From Polynucleobacter necessarius (GTDB lineage: Bacteria; Pseudomonadota; Gammaproteobacteria; Burkholderiales; Burkholderiaceae), in the NCBI RefSeq assembly GCF_900095175.1, contig NZ_LT606946.1, positions 312,712 to 376,711 on the forward strand: a stretch of 64,000 nucleotides of DNA. Reading direction: 5' to 3'. Shown in pieces: positions 8,453 through 16,550 of this stretch (position 1 is the stretch's first letter; the number at the start of each line of letters is the position of its first letter). The notes beneath the pieces were generated by a model. That model did not search any database. It was not told where the DNA came from and was given only the letters and a program-made list of their open reading frames with translations. The position numbers and the translations under genes are program-made.

Positions 8453-9394
8453 TTAACTAAATGTTCTTTCGATCCATAACTTGAAATCAATCCACAACTG
8501 CTTGCCTCGGCTTGGTACGTTGTCCATGGATGACAATTGGGCATCCTTAGTGAAATCCACCATAGAGCCGTTATACATCGATACATTCTTTTTGCCTAAG
8601 ACCTCTGACATGGCAAACCAGTTAGTTGCTGCCCAATGTCCAGTATTGCAAAAAGACACTACCTCTTGATCGGAGTCCAGCTGAGAATCAGTTGCTACCT
8701 GTTTGGCCTTGATGCTACTGATAAAGGTAGGGGTTTTTTCATCAAACCACTTTGAGTGCTCAAGGTTAGTAGCGCCTTTCAGGGTTCCAGGTACTTTAGC
8801 TGCTTGATGGCGGGTTTCACCTTCATAAAACGCCTTCGGGCGGGCGTCGATTAGTCGAGCTGATCCATCTGCTGACTTTTTAGCAAGCTCTTCTTTGGTG
8901 GTAATAAGAGATTGGTTGATGGAAGGGACGTAATCGCTTTTTGCAACACTAACAGGCTGATTGTCTAAAGGCAGCTTTGCGACAGCCCAGGATTTAATGC
9001 CACCATTGAGGATCGATAGATTTTCAAGACCCAGAACTTTTAAGGTCCAATAAACCCTTGCCGCTGCTCCAAAATCAGTTTGATCGGCACCGCTCGATAC
9101 AACCACAATTTGGTTTTTTGGGCTCAAGCCTAAATTTTGAACTAGCTCAGTGAGCTTGTTGAGTGGGGGTAATTCTCCTGGATTTTCCTTGGGGCCACGC
9201 CATTTGCCATAGGGCGCATTTAGCGATCCGGAAATATGTTTTTCTGCATAAGATTTGGGGTCGCGAATATCTAAGATACGTAAATTATTGCCACCCAATT
9301 TGGCATTTAATTCATCCGGGGTGAGCAAAGGCTGGTTAGCATAAGCATTCAAGGTCAGCAGCAAAGTGCTAAGAACGGTAAAAAGCAGTTTCAT
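8453..9394 (-). CDS. Secreted tandem-rhodanese sulfurtransferase
   Basis: About 313 residues with a signal peptide ending near NAYAN and two rhodanese domains. The C-terminal domain has a catalytic Cys in SFCNTGHWAATNWF. The first domain reads VVSSGADQTDFGAAAR, with Ser/Gly where the active Cys would sit, so it is probably non-catalytic, as in many tandem rhodaneses. A GGAG lies 6 bases before the ATG at 9392-9394; an upstream ATG (9397) and a TTG (9406) are less well placed. It probably processes a sulfur donor in the periplasm for the downstream YeeE-type channel. It is divergent from the ECF sigma gene at 9551. Confidence 0.85.
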   Translation of the reverse strand: MKLLFTVLSTLLLTLNAYANQPLLTPDELNAKLGGNNLRILDIRDPKSYAEKHISGSLNAPYGKWRGPKENPGELPPLNKLTELVQNLGLSPKNQIVVVSSGADQTDFGAAARVYWTLKVLGLENLSILNGGIKSWAVAKLPLDNQPVSVAKSDYVPSINQSLITTKEELAKKSADGSARLIDARPKAFYEGETRHQAAKVPGTLKGATNLEHSKWFDEKTPTFISSIKAKQVATDSQLDSDQEVVSFCNTGHWAATNWFAMSEVLGKKNVSMYNGSMVDFTKDAQLSSMDNVPSRGKQLWIDFKLWIERTFS

Positions 9395-9550
9395 CATGTA
9401 CTCCAAACAGAAAACATCTTTTTTAGTCGCTTATATGCCCCTTAGCAAATACATTAAAACTCTTTATATAGATGCAAAAGTAATATAGTCAATTAATTGT
9501 GATCTCAGCGGTAAATTTATCAAGAGGTCTATTGCGATTAATATTGGGAG

Positions 9551-10108
9551 ATGAACGTTGAATCAGTACTGCCTAGTTTAATTCCGTATCTTAGGAAGTT
9601 TGCCTTATTGCAGCTACGCGATGAGTCAATTGCAAACGAGGTAGTTCAAGAGACTTGCCTAGCTGCGATTTTGAATGGACAAACGTTTCGAGGTGAGTCC
9701 GAACTAAAAACCTGGCTAATTGCCATATTGAAAAATAAAATCATTGATCATCTTCGTGTCGAATCGAGAAAGATATCCTTTTCCTCCAATGATTTTGAGG
9801 AAGAGGATTTTTCTGGGCTGTTCAATAATCGGGGACACTGGAACGAGGAGGATCGACCTTCTAACTGGGGTAACCCGCACAAGGTTTTAGAACAAAAGCG
9901 ATTTTGGGAGATCTTTGAGCTTTGTATGACTGCTTTGCCAGATAAGCTTGCTAGGATTTTTTCAATGGCCGAATTTCTAGAGATGCCATCAAAAGAAATT
10001 TGTAAGGAATTGGGTATTACTCCGTCCAATTACTGGGTCATCATGCACCGCGCCAGAATGCAGTTGAGGGTATGCCTTGAAAAGCGTGGCTTAGGTGCGA
10101 ATCATTAG
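9551..10108 (+). CDS. ECF-type RNA polymerase sigma factor (first)
   Basis: Sigma-70 family ECF protein of 185 residues. Region 2 spans about residues 8-75 (LRDESIANEVVQETCLAAI...FRGESELKTWLIAILKNKIIDHLR) and region 4 about 118-175 (ALPDKLARIFSMAEFLEMPSKEICKELGITPSNYWVIMHRAR). The linker is acidic and somewhat long. It is followed eight bases later by a zinc-finger anti-sigma gene, the standard arrangement for stress-responsive ECF pairs. It is divergent from the rhodanese-YeeE genes, which may be among its targets. Confidence 0.88.
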   Translation: MNVESVLPSLIPYLRKFALLQLRDESIANEVVQETCLAAILNGQTFRGESELKTWLIAILKNKIIDHLRVESRKISFSSNDFEEEDFSGLFNNRGHWNEEDRPSNWGNPHKVLEQKRFWEIFELCMTALPDKLARIFSMAEFLEMPSKEICKELGITPSNYWVIMHRARMQLRVCLEKRGLGANH

Positions 10109-10116
10109 GGGTCAAT

Positions 10117-10308
10117 ATGCTGTCATGTCAAAGATCAACTGAATTAATGAGCATGCAAGTCGAAAAGCGACTTTCGGCGACGCAAAACATTGGCCTTGCT
10201 ATTCACTTGACAGCATGCAAAGGTTGTCGAAACCTTCAAAAACAAATGAAGACCATTCATCAGGCATGCAAATTACTGCCCGAGCAGCTATTTAAAGATT
10301 CTTTGTAA
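10117..10308 (+). CDS. Zinc-finger anti-sigma factor
   Basis: Protein of 63 residues with the zinc-binding anti-sigma motif HLTACKGC (H-x3-C-x2-C, residues about 30-37) and an upstream Cys at residue 4. It has no transmembrane segment, so it should act in the cytoplasm and release its sigma factor when the zinc-thiolate site is oxidised or loses its metal. Its position directly after the sigma gene identifies its partner. Thiol or metal sensing would fit the neighbouring redox genes; that part is inference. Confidence 0.78.
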   Translation: MLSCQRSTELMSMQVEKRLSATQNIGLAIHLTACKGCRNLQKQMKTIHQACKLLPEQLFKDSL

Positions 10309-10581
10309 GGTTTTGGTTTCTTAACCGACTAACGAGAGATAGTTATCAATCTTTCGGGGGCGTTATCCATGGAGTCATGTGCAGAAGAGTGCTTATATCT
10401 AGGGTTTTCCCTTACAAAGGGGCCGCTTAGTGACACCTCCCAAAAGCCCCTCATGCCAATCCTTTCAAGTTTATTTGTGCGCCAATTGAAAAATATTTTC
10501 AATCTCGCGAACCCATTTGATGTTTTGACCCCTCCTAGTAAGTAAGAAGCAATTCAATATCAATCAACCAAGGAGATCGAT
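10309..10581 (+). other. Intergenic region upstream of the DUF2892-ECF operon
   Basis: About 270 bases with no credible gene. It contains the ribosome-binding site AAGGAG seven bases before the ATG at 10582 and should hold the promoter of the downstream run. I could not identify a convincing ECF-type -35/-10 pair by eye. No tRNA, repeat array or strong hairpin is seen. Confidence 0.5.
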
Positions 10582-10794
10582 ATGTTCTACGTCAAAAATG
10601 TTCCCACCTGGGAGCGGGTTATCAGAGTTCTACTAAGTATCTTTGTCTTTTATTTTGCATATCAAAACTGGGGGCAATCTAGCATTGCCGTAGCTGTCAG
10701 GGTGATAGGCGCGATTATGGCTATGAGCGGACTCATGGGCTATTGCCCAATGTGCGCCATGGTCGGCAGAAAACTCAAGAAGGCGAATCAGTAA
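10582..10794 (+). CDS. DUF2892 (YgaP-like) membrane protein
   Basis: Small inner-membrane protein of 70 residues with two hydrophobic segments (about 15-30 and 35-52) and the family signature GYCPMCAMVG near the C-terminus, giving a CPMC motif. DUF2892 domains occur with rhodanese domains in YgaP and in sulfur-handling operons. An AAGGAG ribosome-binding site is well placed. Its stop overlaps the next ATG (TAATG), so it is coupled to the second ECF sigma factor. Confidence 0.85.
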   Translation: MFYVKNVPTWERVIRVLLSIFVFYFAYQNWGQSSIAVAVRVIGAIMAMSGLMGYCPMCAMVGRKLKKANQ

Positions 10795-11333
10795 TGAGCG
10801 TCAACCTTGATCGTAATCATCTGATCTTTGCAGCCCAAACCGGGGATGCAAAGGCTATTAATAGTCTTTTGGTGGTTTGTCAGGCAGATGTGCGTCGTTA
10901 TGCCCGCAAGCATTGCCATATCAGCGACATTGATGATGCCGTTCAAGAATCCCTTCCCATTGTGTCTAAACGAGTTCAGAACCTCAAAGCAGTTGCGGCA
11001 TTTAGTTCCTGGTTATTTACAGTCATCAAGCGTGAGTGCCATAGGCTCTCTAGAGCGATGTTTAGACATGAGGCATTAGAAGAGGATGCGGTCAATGAAC
11101 AGTTGGCAAGTCGTTCAACAGATGATTTGCGTATAGATCTGGCTGCCGCCTTGGAAAGTTTGCCAGCTCACTACTTAGAGGTTTTGCTGCTAAGGGATTT
11201 CGAAGAATTAACCATCTCAGAAATCGCGCAAAGATTAGAGGAGCCAACGGGCGCAGTTAAGAGTCGATTGCACCGAGCACGAGAATTGGTTCGCGAATAC
11301 TTGATGGATACGGATAAAAGTTTGTGTGTGTAA
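10794..11333 (+). CDS. ECF-type RNA polymerase sigma factor (second)
   Basis: ECF sigma factor of 179 residues starting at the ATG that overlaps the DUF2892 stop. Region 2 (DIDDAVQESLPIVSKRVQNLKAVAAFSSWLFTVIKRECHRL) and region 4 (LESLPAHYLEVLLLRDFEELTISEIAQRLEEPTGAVKSRLHRARELV) are clear. No zinc-finger anti-sigma gene follows; a secreted Cys-rich peptide gene comes next. Its activity may be controlled by an unlinked anti-sigma or by its own transcription. It probably drives the downstream thiol/metal operon. Confidence 0.88.
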   Translation: MSVNLDRNHLIFAAQTGDAKAINSLLVVCQADVRRYARKHCHISDIDDAVQESLPIVSKRVQNLKAVAAFSSWLFTVIKRECHRLSRAMFRHEALEEDAVNEQLASRSTDDLRIDLAAALESLPAHYLEVLLLRDFEELTISEIAQRLEEPTGAVKSRLHRARELVREYLMDTDKSLCV

Positions 11334-11404
11334 TAAGCAGTAGGTAGTAAGTGGAAGTTTATTTGTCCACGCAGTTCAATTTACTTAATTAAGGAGCTTT
11401 AAAA

Positions 11405-11608
11405 ATGAAAAATCGTTCAATCTTATCCGCAATGGCCGTTACTTCTGCATTGGCTATGTCTAACTTTTCAGCGATTGCAGCTGCTTGCTCTCCTAAGTGC
11501 AAGGCAAAGTGTGCGCCAGCAGCTACCGCCTCAAAATGCGCTGCAAAATCAAAATGTGCCCCTAAGTGCGCCCCAAAATGTGCTGCAAAATGCGCCCCTA
11601 AAAAATAA
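11405..11608 (+). CDS. Secreted Cys/Lys-repeat peptide (bufferin-like or metallothionein-like)
   Basis: Precursor of 67 residues with a signal peptide to about residue 26 (ending SAIAAA). The mature peptide of about 40 residues has eight Cys, mostly in C-x3-C spacing (CSPKC, CKAKC, CAPKC, CAAKC), and is otherwise nearly only Ala, Lys and Pro. A good AAGGAG lies eight bases before the ATG. The dense periplasmic thiols suggest metal or oxidant buffering. It recalls the ECF-controlled exported 'bufferin' copper peptides, but no DUF692 modification enzyme is next to it. The next gene has the same Cys module fused to a cytochrome. Function not proven. Confidence 0.75.
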   Translation: MKNRSILSAMAVTSALAMSNFSAIAAACSPKCKAKCAPAATASKCAAKSKCAPKCAPKCAAKCAPKK

Positions 11609-11617
11609 GGAGTCAGG

Positions 11618-12115
11618 ATGAAAAACTTATCGCTATTAGCAAAAATGGCGGTAAGTTCGGCCCTAGCGGCTGGACTTGCCCCAGCCCTGGCGGTCGGCTG
11701 TGCGCCAAAATGTCGTGCCAAGTGCGCTGCGTGCTCATCAAAATGTGGCGCCAAGGCAAATGCCAAGCTAATTCAAAGACCGGCAGGATATAAGCCAAAC
11801 TACCCAATCACTCCAACAACTGTTGCTGCTGGTGAGCTGGTATTTAAAAACACCAAACTATCCAGTAATGGTATGGCTTGTGCAACTTGTCATACCGGTG
11901 GTGGAAGTTATCAAAAATCGTTTGCCATGCCTTTTCCACATAAGGTGGAGATGGCCGCTGGAACCTATGGCTTAAATTCGATCCATTTGGATGAAGCTAT
12001 TCAGATGTGTATGGCCGGACCCATGGCGGCAAAACCCTTTGATTGGAAGTCCCCAGATTTGGCTAATCTAGTAGCATTCATGACTGAAGAGCAAAAGAAG
12101 TTTGCTAAAAGATAG
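11618..12115 (+). CDS. Cytochrome c with N-terminal Cys-rich module
   Basis: Exported protein of 165 residues. A signal peptide (about 1-26) is followed by CAPKCRAKCAACSSKC (residues 28-43), five Cys in the spacing seen in the upstream peptide. A class I cytochrome c domain follows, with haem-binding CATCH at 88-92 and several candidate Met axial ligands. The ATG is eight bases after an AAGGAG, close behind the peptide gene stop. A Cys-repeat fused to a haem domain suggests electron exchange with, or metal delivery from, the peptide. The fusion is unusual and the exact family is not recognised. Confidence 0.8.
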   Translation: MKNLSLLAKMAVSSALAAGLAPALAVGCAPKCRAKCAACSSKCGAKANAKLIQRPAGYKPNYPITPTTVAAGELVFKNTKLSSNGMACATCHTGGGSYQKSFAMPFPHKVEMAAGTYGLNSIHLDEAIQMCMAGPMAAKPFDWKSPDLANLVAFMTEEQKKFAKR

Positions 12116-12132
12116 GGATTAAGACTAGAGCA

Positions 12133-12783
12133 ATGCGTCAATTAGATAGTCGATTACTGAGAGAGAATTTTCTTAAAGCGGATAACGCTTTAAGAAATTC
12201 AGGCATCAAGCTCATTGATGAGTTAACGAAAGAGGCCAAACTTAAGGATAAAAGAATTCCTAAAGACGAGGTCTTGCATTTTCCTGCGGACGATGTGATT
12301 GATAGCCAAAGTGGGTGCCAGTATTTTTTACACCGTCACTCCTCAGAATATGCAGAAGATTCATTGCATATTCATTTTTTTAGACGATGGAGCCCGCCTG
12401 AGCTCAATCTCGCAGATGGTGACACGATTCCAACGCATTTGGCCGCGCTTGAGTTGAGCCCAGAAGGAGAGCCTTTGGGCTGGTTTACGGTAAATCAATG
12501 GATAGTTGGCGATTATTGGCAGACAGCCGAGGGAACTGTTGCTCTATTTGAAGATTGGATGATTAATCAGTCTGATGAAGGTCGCGGAGATTTGATGAAT
12601 CCAATTTGTCATGAATGGCTAGTAGCCTTAATGCAATTACATCTACATGGGACTATCGCCGATCTATTAGAAGAAAGAGATCAAAAACTAGATGTCATGG
12701 TTGACCAAAATCCCAATATAAATGTCTTGGAAGATCGCAGCATCGAAGTATTTGGATTTAAAAGTATTAATACCACTTTGTAA
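12133..12783 (+). CDS. DUF6969-like protein
   Basis: Protein of 216 residues without signal peptide or membrane segment. The central part (CQYFLHRHSSEYAEDSLHIHFFRRW, then HLAALELSPEGEPLGWFTVNQWIVGDYW) has a His-rich stretch typical, as I recall it, of the DUF6969 family found in metal/oxidative-stress operons of proteobacteria. Possible metal ligands are the His residues in that stretch. It lies 17 bases after the cytochrome gene in the same run. No biochemical function is known to me. Confidence 0.65.
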   Translation: MRQLDSRLLRENFLKADNALRNSGIKLIDELTKEAKLKDKRIPKDEVLHFPADDVIDSQSGCQYFLHRHSSEYAEDSLHIHFFRRWSPPELNLADGDTIPTHLAALELSPEGEPLGWFTVNQWIVGDYWQTAEGTVALFEDWMINQSDEGRGDLMNPICHEWLVALMQLHLHGTIADLLEERDQKLDVMVDQNPNINVLEDRSIEVFGFKSINTTL

Positions 12784-12812
12784 TTTTTAAACTAGAAAAA
12801 ATGGAGAAAAGC

Positions 12813-13352
12813 ATGCCCCAGATTCACCCATTAACGATTGAACAAGCAGATGCAGAGTCCGCTCAAAAATTGAGCGCAGTAAAAGCAAAGATTGGTATGG
12901 TTCTCAATGTAGTTGGAACACTTGCAAATTCACCGGCAGCACTCAATTTGTATCTGACATCCTCCCAGGCATTAAGTGCTGGAAGGCTAACACCTCGTCA
13001 ACGTGAAATCATTGCCTTAACTATTGGTCAGCTTAATCAATGCCATTACTGTTTATCAGCACATACGATGATAGGTAAGGGCGCTGGCCTATCTCCTGAA
13101 GAGATTGCAGATGCTCGTGCGGGTAAAGCATCAGATCCTGTGGAGAATGCGATAGCAGAAGTGGCATCAAAGCTCGTAACTAAGCGTGGATTTTTAACTG
13201 CTGAAGATATTGCACAAGCCAAGGCTGCAGGTCTTGATGATGGTTTGATTGTTGAAATTATTGCCAACTTGGTACACAACACCCTTACCAATTACACAAA
13301 CCATGCGGCTCAAACGGAAATTGATTTTCCAGTGGTGCCGCTAGAGATCTAA
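12813..13352 (+). CDS. AhpD-like / carboxymuconolactone decarboxylase-family protein
   Basis: Protein of 179 residues with the AhpD-type redox motif NQCHYCLSAHT (Cys77, Cys80, His84), which reduces peroxiredoxin-like partners or acts directly as a peroxidase. The helical repeat of the CMD domain covers about residues 20-120. The ATG at 12813 is preferred to the one at 12801 because GGAG lies six bases before it. It is probably a cytoplasmic thiol peroxidase or reductase in the oxidant defence of this operon. Confidence 0.85.
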   Translation: MPQIHPLTIEQADAESAQKLSAVKAKIGMVLNVVGTLANSPAALNLYLTSSQALSAGRLTPRQREIIALTIGQLNQCHYCLSAHTMIGKGAGLSPEEIADARAGKASDPVENAIAEVASKLVTKRGFLTAEDIAQAKAAGLDDGLIVEIIANLVHNTLTNYTNHAAQTEIDFPVVPLEI

Positions 13353-13376
13353 CAGCTTAAACATAAGGAAATCGAT

Positions 13377-13757
13377 ATGAAACATCTAATCAAAGCGATA
13401 TTCGCATTCGTCTTATTTCAAGCGGTATCGGTATTTGCAGCAGGCCAAGCATTTACCCAGGCCAATTTTGATGCTCTACAAGCTGCTGGCAAGCCTGTAA
13501 TTGTTCATGTGCATGCCGATTGGTGTCCGACTTGCAAATCACAGGACGCAATCCTGAATCCTTTAATGAAGTCCCCGGAATTTAAGGGTGTTACTTTCTT
13601 GCAGGTGAACTTTGATGATCAAAAGGATGCACTCAAGAAATTTAACGTAGCCAATCAAAGTACGATTATTGTCTTTAAGGGAGGCAAAGAAGTTGGCCGC
13701 TCAGTTGGTGATACAAAGGCGGCTTCCATTGATGCATTAGCTAAAAAATCTCTCTAA
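13377..13757 (+). CDS. Secreted thioredoxin-family protein
   Basis: Protein of 126 residues with a signal peptide (about 1-22) and the active site DWCPTC (Cys50, Cys53), followed by a thioredoxin fold with 'STIIVFKGGKEVGR'. The usual cis-proline before the conserved Ile is replaced by Ser-Thr (QSTIIV). A good AAGGAA ribosome-binding site precedes the ATG. Its stop overlaps the CcdA-like gene start (TAATG), so the two probably form a reductant relay across the membrane, with the secreted thioredoxin receiving electrons. Confidence 0.85.
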   Translation: MKHLIKAIFAFVLFQAVSVFAAGQAFTQANFDALQAAGKPVIVHVHADWCPTCKSQDAILNPLMKSPEFKGVTFLQVNFDDQKDALKKFNVANQSTIIVFKGGKEVGRSVGDTKAASIDALAKKSL

Positions 13758-14485
13758 TGGAGTTGGGTATCGGGTCGATTATTTTTGCCTTTGGCGCCGG
13801 AATTCTGTCGACCCTTTCTCCATACGTCATTCCAATCTTGCCGATTGTGATTGGCTCGGCATTGAATGAGCATCGATATGGACCGTTTGCTCTTGCTATA
13901 GGGCTGACAGCTTCCTTCACATTGCCTGGAACACTCTTGGCTAGCCTGGGTGGCTCCTTGAGAATCAATGCTGAGCATTTTCGAGGGTTCGCAGCCGTAC
14001 TGATGTTATTTATTGGCCTAGTTTTGGTATCCCCCGTGCTGCAGGAAAAGTTTGCCGTTGCAACATCGTCGATCAGCAGCTCCGGAAACTCGCTACTCAG
14101 CCATGTTCATATCAAGGGCGCTTGGGGTCAATTTGTTTTAGGGCTTTTGCTTGGTATTGTTTGGGCCCCCTGTGTAGGGCCTACTCTTGGGGCAGCCGTT
14201 ACATTGGCAAGCCAAGGAAAAGACTTGGCAATGGTTACTTTGGTAATGGCAACCTTTGGACTGGGAGCAGGATTACCGCTAGCTGCTTTGGGCCTTGTAT
14301 CACATCAAGGATTCTTGAGATCGCGCGGCACACTGGGAAATGTGGCAAAGTTTGGAAAATTGCTCATGGGAGGATTTTTAATCCTGATGGGCGCACTCAT
14401 TTTGCTAGGGCTTGATAAAGCAATTGAGGCCTATTTGGTAAAAGCTTCACCTGATTGGCTGATTAACTTAACAACATATTTTTAA
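13757..14485 (+). CDS. CcdA/DsbD-type membrane thiol transporter lacking one conserved Cys
   Basis: Polytopic membrane protein of 242 residues with six hydrophobic segments. CcdA-family proteins move electrons with one Cys in TM1 (LSPCVxPxLP) and one in TM4 (WAPCxGP). Here the second is present (VWAPCVGPTLG, near residue 138), but the first reads LSPYVIPILP: Tyr at residue 23, codon TAC at 13823-13825. A one-base change would restore Cys, so this may be error, variation or loss of activity. It is coupled to the upstream secreted thioredoxin. Confidence 0.82.
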   Translation: MELGIGSIIFAFGAGILSTLSPYVIPILPIVIGSALNEHRYGPFALAIGLTASFTLPGTLLASLGGSLRINAEHFRGFAAVLMLFIGLVLVSPVLQEKFAVATSSISSSGNSLLSHVHIKGAWGQFVLGLLLGIVWAPCVGPTLGAAVTLASQGKDLAMVTLVMATFGLGAGLPLAALGLVSHQGFLRSRGTLGNVAKFGKLLMGGFLILMGALILLGLDKAIEAYLVKASPDWLINLTTYF

Positions 14486-14502
14486 TTTCAAAAGGAATAA
14501 TT

Positions 14503-14928
14503 ATGAAAGCCTTACGCCTTACTTTACTTGCCCTCGTCATGAGTATCCTATCCGTCACTGCATATGCTGCAGATTCTGTGGTCTATCACATTGATAATGC
14601 CGATACTCAAGCTACAAAAGGTTTGCGTAATATTCGTAATCACTTAGATGTGGCCCCCGACACGAAGATTATCGTTGTGACTCATGCTAATGGTGTTGAC
14701 TTTCTGATGGATGGGGCAAAGGATAAGAAAAATCCTAATATTGACTATGCCTCTTTAGTTTCAACATTAAAGTCCCGAGGCGTTAATTTTGAAATTTGCG
14801 AAATTACATTAAAAAATCGCAATCTTAAAAAAGATCAGTTTGTATTAGACGCTGAGTTTACGCCCTCTGGAGTGGTACGTGTTGCACAATTACAGACAAA
14901 AAATAATTTTGCCTACATAAAGCCGTAA
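14503..14928 (+). CDS. Secreted DsrE-family protein
   Basis: Protein of 141 residues with a signal peptide ending near AYAAD (about residue 23) and a DsrE/F-like fold: KIIVVTHANGVDFLMDGA, then a single conserved Cys in VNFEICEITLKN. Such periplasmic DsrE proteins are thought to bind or carry sulfane sulfur through that Cys. An AAAAGGA ribosome-binding site precedes the ATG. It is the last gene of the ECF-linked run; a strong hairpin follows. Confidence 0.82.
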   Translation: MKALRLTLLALVMSILSVTAYAADSVVYHIDNADTQATKGLRNIRNHLDVAPDTKIIVVTHANGVDFLMDGAKDKKNPNIDYASLVSTLKSRGVNFEICEITLKNRNLKKDQFVLDAEFTPSGVVRVAQLQTKNNFAYIKP

Positions 14929-14955
14929 TAATGGCTTAATTTTCAATTTATCTTA

Positions 14956-14978
14956 GTTTGTCGGTTAACCCGACAAAC
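14956..14978. terminator. Perfect 9-bp hairpin after the DsrE gene
   Basis: GTTTGTCGG and its exact reverse complement are separated by TTAAC. It lies 28 bases after the operon's last stop codon and 38 bases before the island boundary. There is no long T-run after it, so termination is plausible but not certain; it might also be a protein-binding site. Confidence 0.5.
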
Positions 14979-15015
14979 ATAGTGGTTGCCCAAATCCTAA
15001 TCTCAAGTTAAGCTA

Positions 15016-15040
15016 CAAGTGTCCCGAAACACGACACTTG
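15016..15040. repeat. Left boundary palindrome of the accessory island
   Basis: A 25-base imperfect palindrome with outer arms CAAGTGTC/GACACTTG and centre CCGAAACAC. In inverted orientation it matches the 25-base palindrome at 24453-24477 at 23 of 25 positions. The two bracket the accessory block and this one overlaps the first codons of the recombinase reading frame, so it is a candidate recombination site. No target-site duplication was identified. Confidence 0.55.
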
Positions 15041-16256
15041 AATTGCAAAATCTTAGCCAGCTTTTCTTCAAATCTAGTACATCCCAATCTGCTGATGTAA
15101 TTCACCTCCACCAAGGTTTAGTAAGTCTCTTTAAGCGATCGGGTAGCAATCAATGGCAATGCCGCTTTAAGCTGCCTAATGATCAATGGCATTCTATGAG
15201 CACGGGACAGGCAGATCTTGAAGAGGCTAAGCATGCCTCTATAGCACTTTACGAGCAGACCATGGCTAAGATTAGTCAGGAATTAAGTCTCAAATCGAAG
15301 TCATTTAAGCAGTTGGCTGAAGAAGAATTGGCGGAACTCTCAAGGGCTGCGGCAGAAGGAAGGGGTAAATCCGTTTATCGCGATTACACCTTCGTAATTA
15401 ATAAGTATTTGATTCCATTCTTTGGTATCTATCAGTTAACTCAAATAACCCCACAGTTAGTCCAAGAGTTTGAATCTTGGCGAGATAGTCAAATGGGGCG
15501 CATCCCATGGCTAGCACTAAGCGAACCCATAGCGCCGCCTATAACCGCATTGTTGAGAGGGCTCGCAATCAAGCATTAATCCCAAAAGATCTCGCTATTC
15601 CCTTGCTAGATATTCAGGGTGCTCCAGGGGAAGCTCGGCCAGCTTTTAGTGAAATGGAGATCGCTCAATTATTAGCCTTTATGCCTAATTGGGAACAAAC
15701 AGGACATTGGGGTAGAACAAGGTCTATACGACAGTTGTGCCGCTCTTATGTGGAATTCTTGCTCTTTACTGGAGTGCGTACCGGCACAGAGACTATGCCG
15801 GTACGTTGGAAGCATTTGCAGTGGCATTACATCGGAAGCCAAAAATACCTCAAGATCTGGGTATCTGGCAAAACAGGGCCCAGGTACTTAATAGCCAAGC
15901 ATGCTGTGATTGAAACTCTTAACCGATTGATTGCTTTTCAAGGTTTGCCGTTTGAGGATTTAGCAGGCTTGTTAGAGTTGGGATATAACCGCAAGATCTT
16001 TGTTATTGAAGATGGCAGCCAGCCCTATAGCTTAAATGGCACTTTTGAGCGATTATTAAGAGACTGTAATTTGCTTAAAGATGTAGCGGGGCGTAATCGT
16101 AGTTTGTATAGTCTTCGTCATACCTATGCCACATTTGCACTAGCTGAAGGTGTTGATATACACACCCTCGTTAGGCAAATGGGTACTTCTACATTAATGA
16201 TTGAGCGTCATTACTCAAAACTCACCCCAATGATGGCAGCCGCGAAGTTGGCGTAA
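15019..16256 (+). pseudogene. Tyrosine recombinase (phage-type integrase), one frameshift
   Basis: About 412 residues in two frames. The N-terminal part has a SAM-like core-binding region (residues about 90-160). The catalytic part contains FTGVRTGTE (first Arg), SGKTGPRY, SLRHTYATFA (box II) and the nucleophile Tyr in IERHYSKLTP. The frame shifts near 15501-15506, where one C appears missing (ATCCCATGG instead of ATCCCCATGG). The GTG at 15019 lies inside the boundary palindrome and has no ribosome-binding site, so the true start is uncertain. It probably mobilised the island to its right. Confidence 0.75.
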
Positions 16257-16481
16257 TTATGCTTTGACGATTTCATAAAAATCCACACTATCAATGTTGT
16301 GAGCACATTCGAGTTCCCAGCAATCATTTTGATTGCTCCATGACTCAGACGCCAGATTGAAGATGGCGTCATCAATTTCATTTTGATTGGCATAGTTTGA
16401 TTCATCAATGTGAAAGATTTTGGAATAAATTTTCTCCCCAATTAATGAGGCAGATACACGATATACGGCAAAGTTTTTCAT
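16257..16481 (-). CDS. Small hypothetical protein
   Basis: Protein of 74 residues, acidic, with no membrane segment. An AAGGA lies eight bases before the ATG at 16479-16481; longer starts upstream lack one. It is convergent with the recombinase, with no space between the stop codons. Family not recognised. Island gene of unknown function. Confidence 0.5.
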   Translation of the reverse strand: MKNFAVYRVSASLIGEKIYSKIFHIDESNYANQNEIDDAIFNLASESWSNQNDCWELECAHNIDSVDFYEIVKA

Positions 16482-16550
16482 ACAAAGATCCTTTTGATAA
16501 ATGTCTATAAATGATGGGATGCCCCTAAGGGGCACCTCAATCCATTGGCT

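Noticed and set aside
11389-11766. A 125-residue minus-strand frame rich in Ala and His
   Set aside because: It is the antisense shadow of the Cys/Lys repeat and of the cytochrome's Cys module; no ribosome-binding site and low complexity.
14956-14978. Hairpin as the island's left recombination site
   Set aside because: It has no counterpart at the right boundary, unlike the palindrome at 15016.
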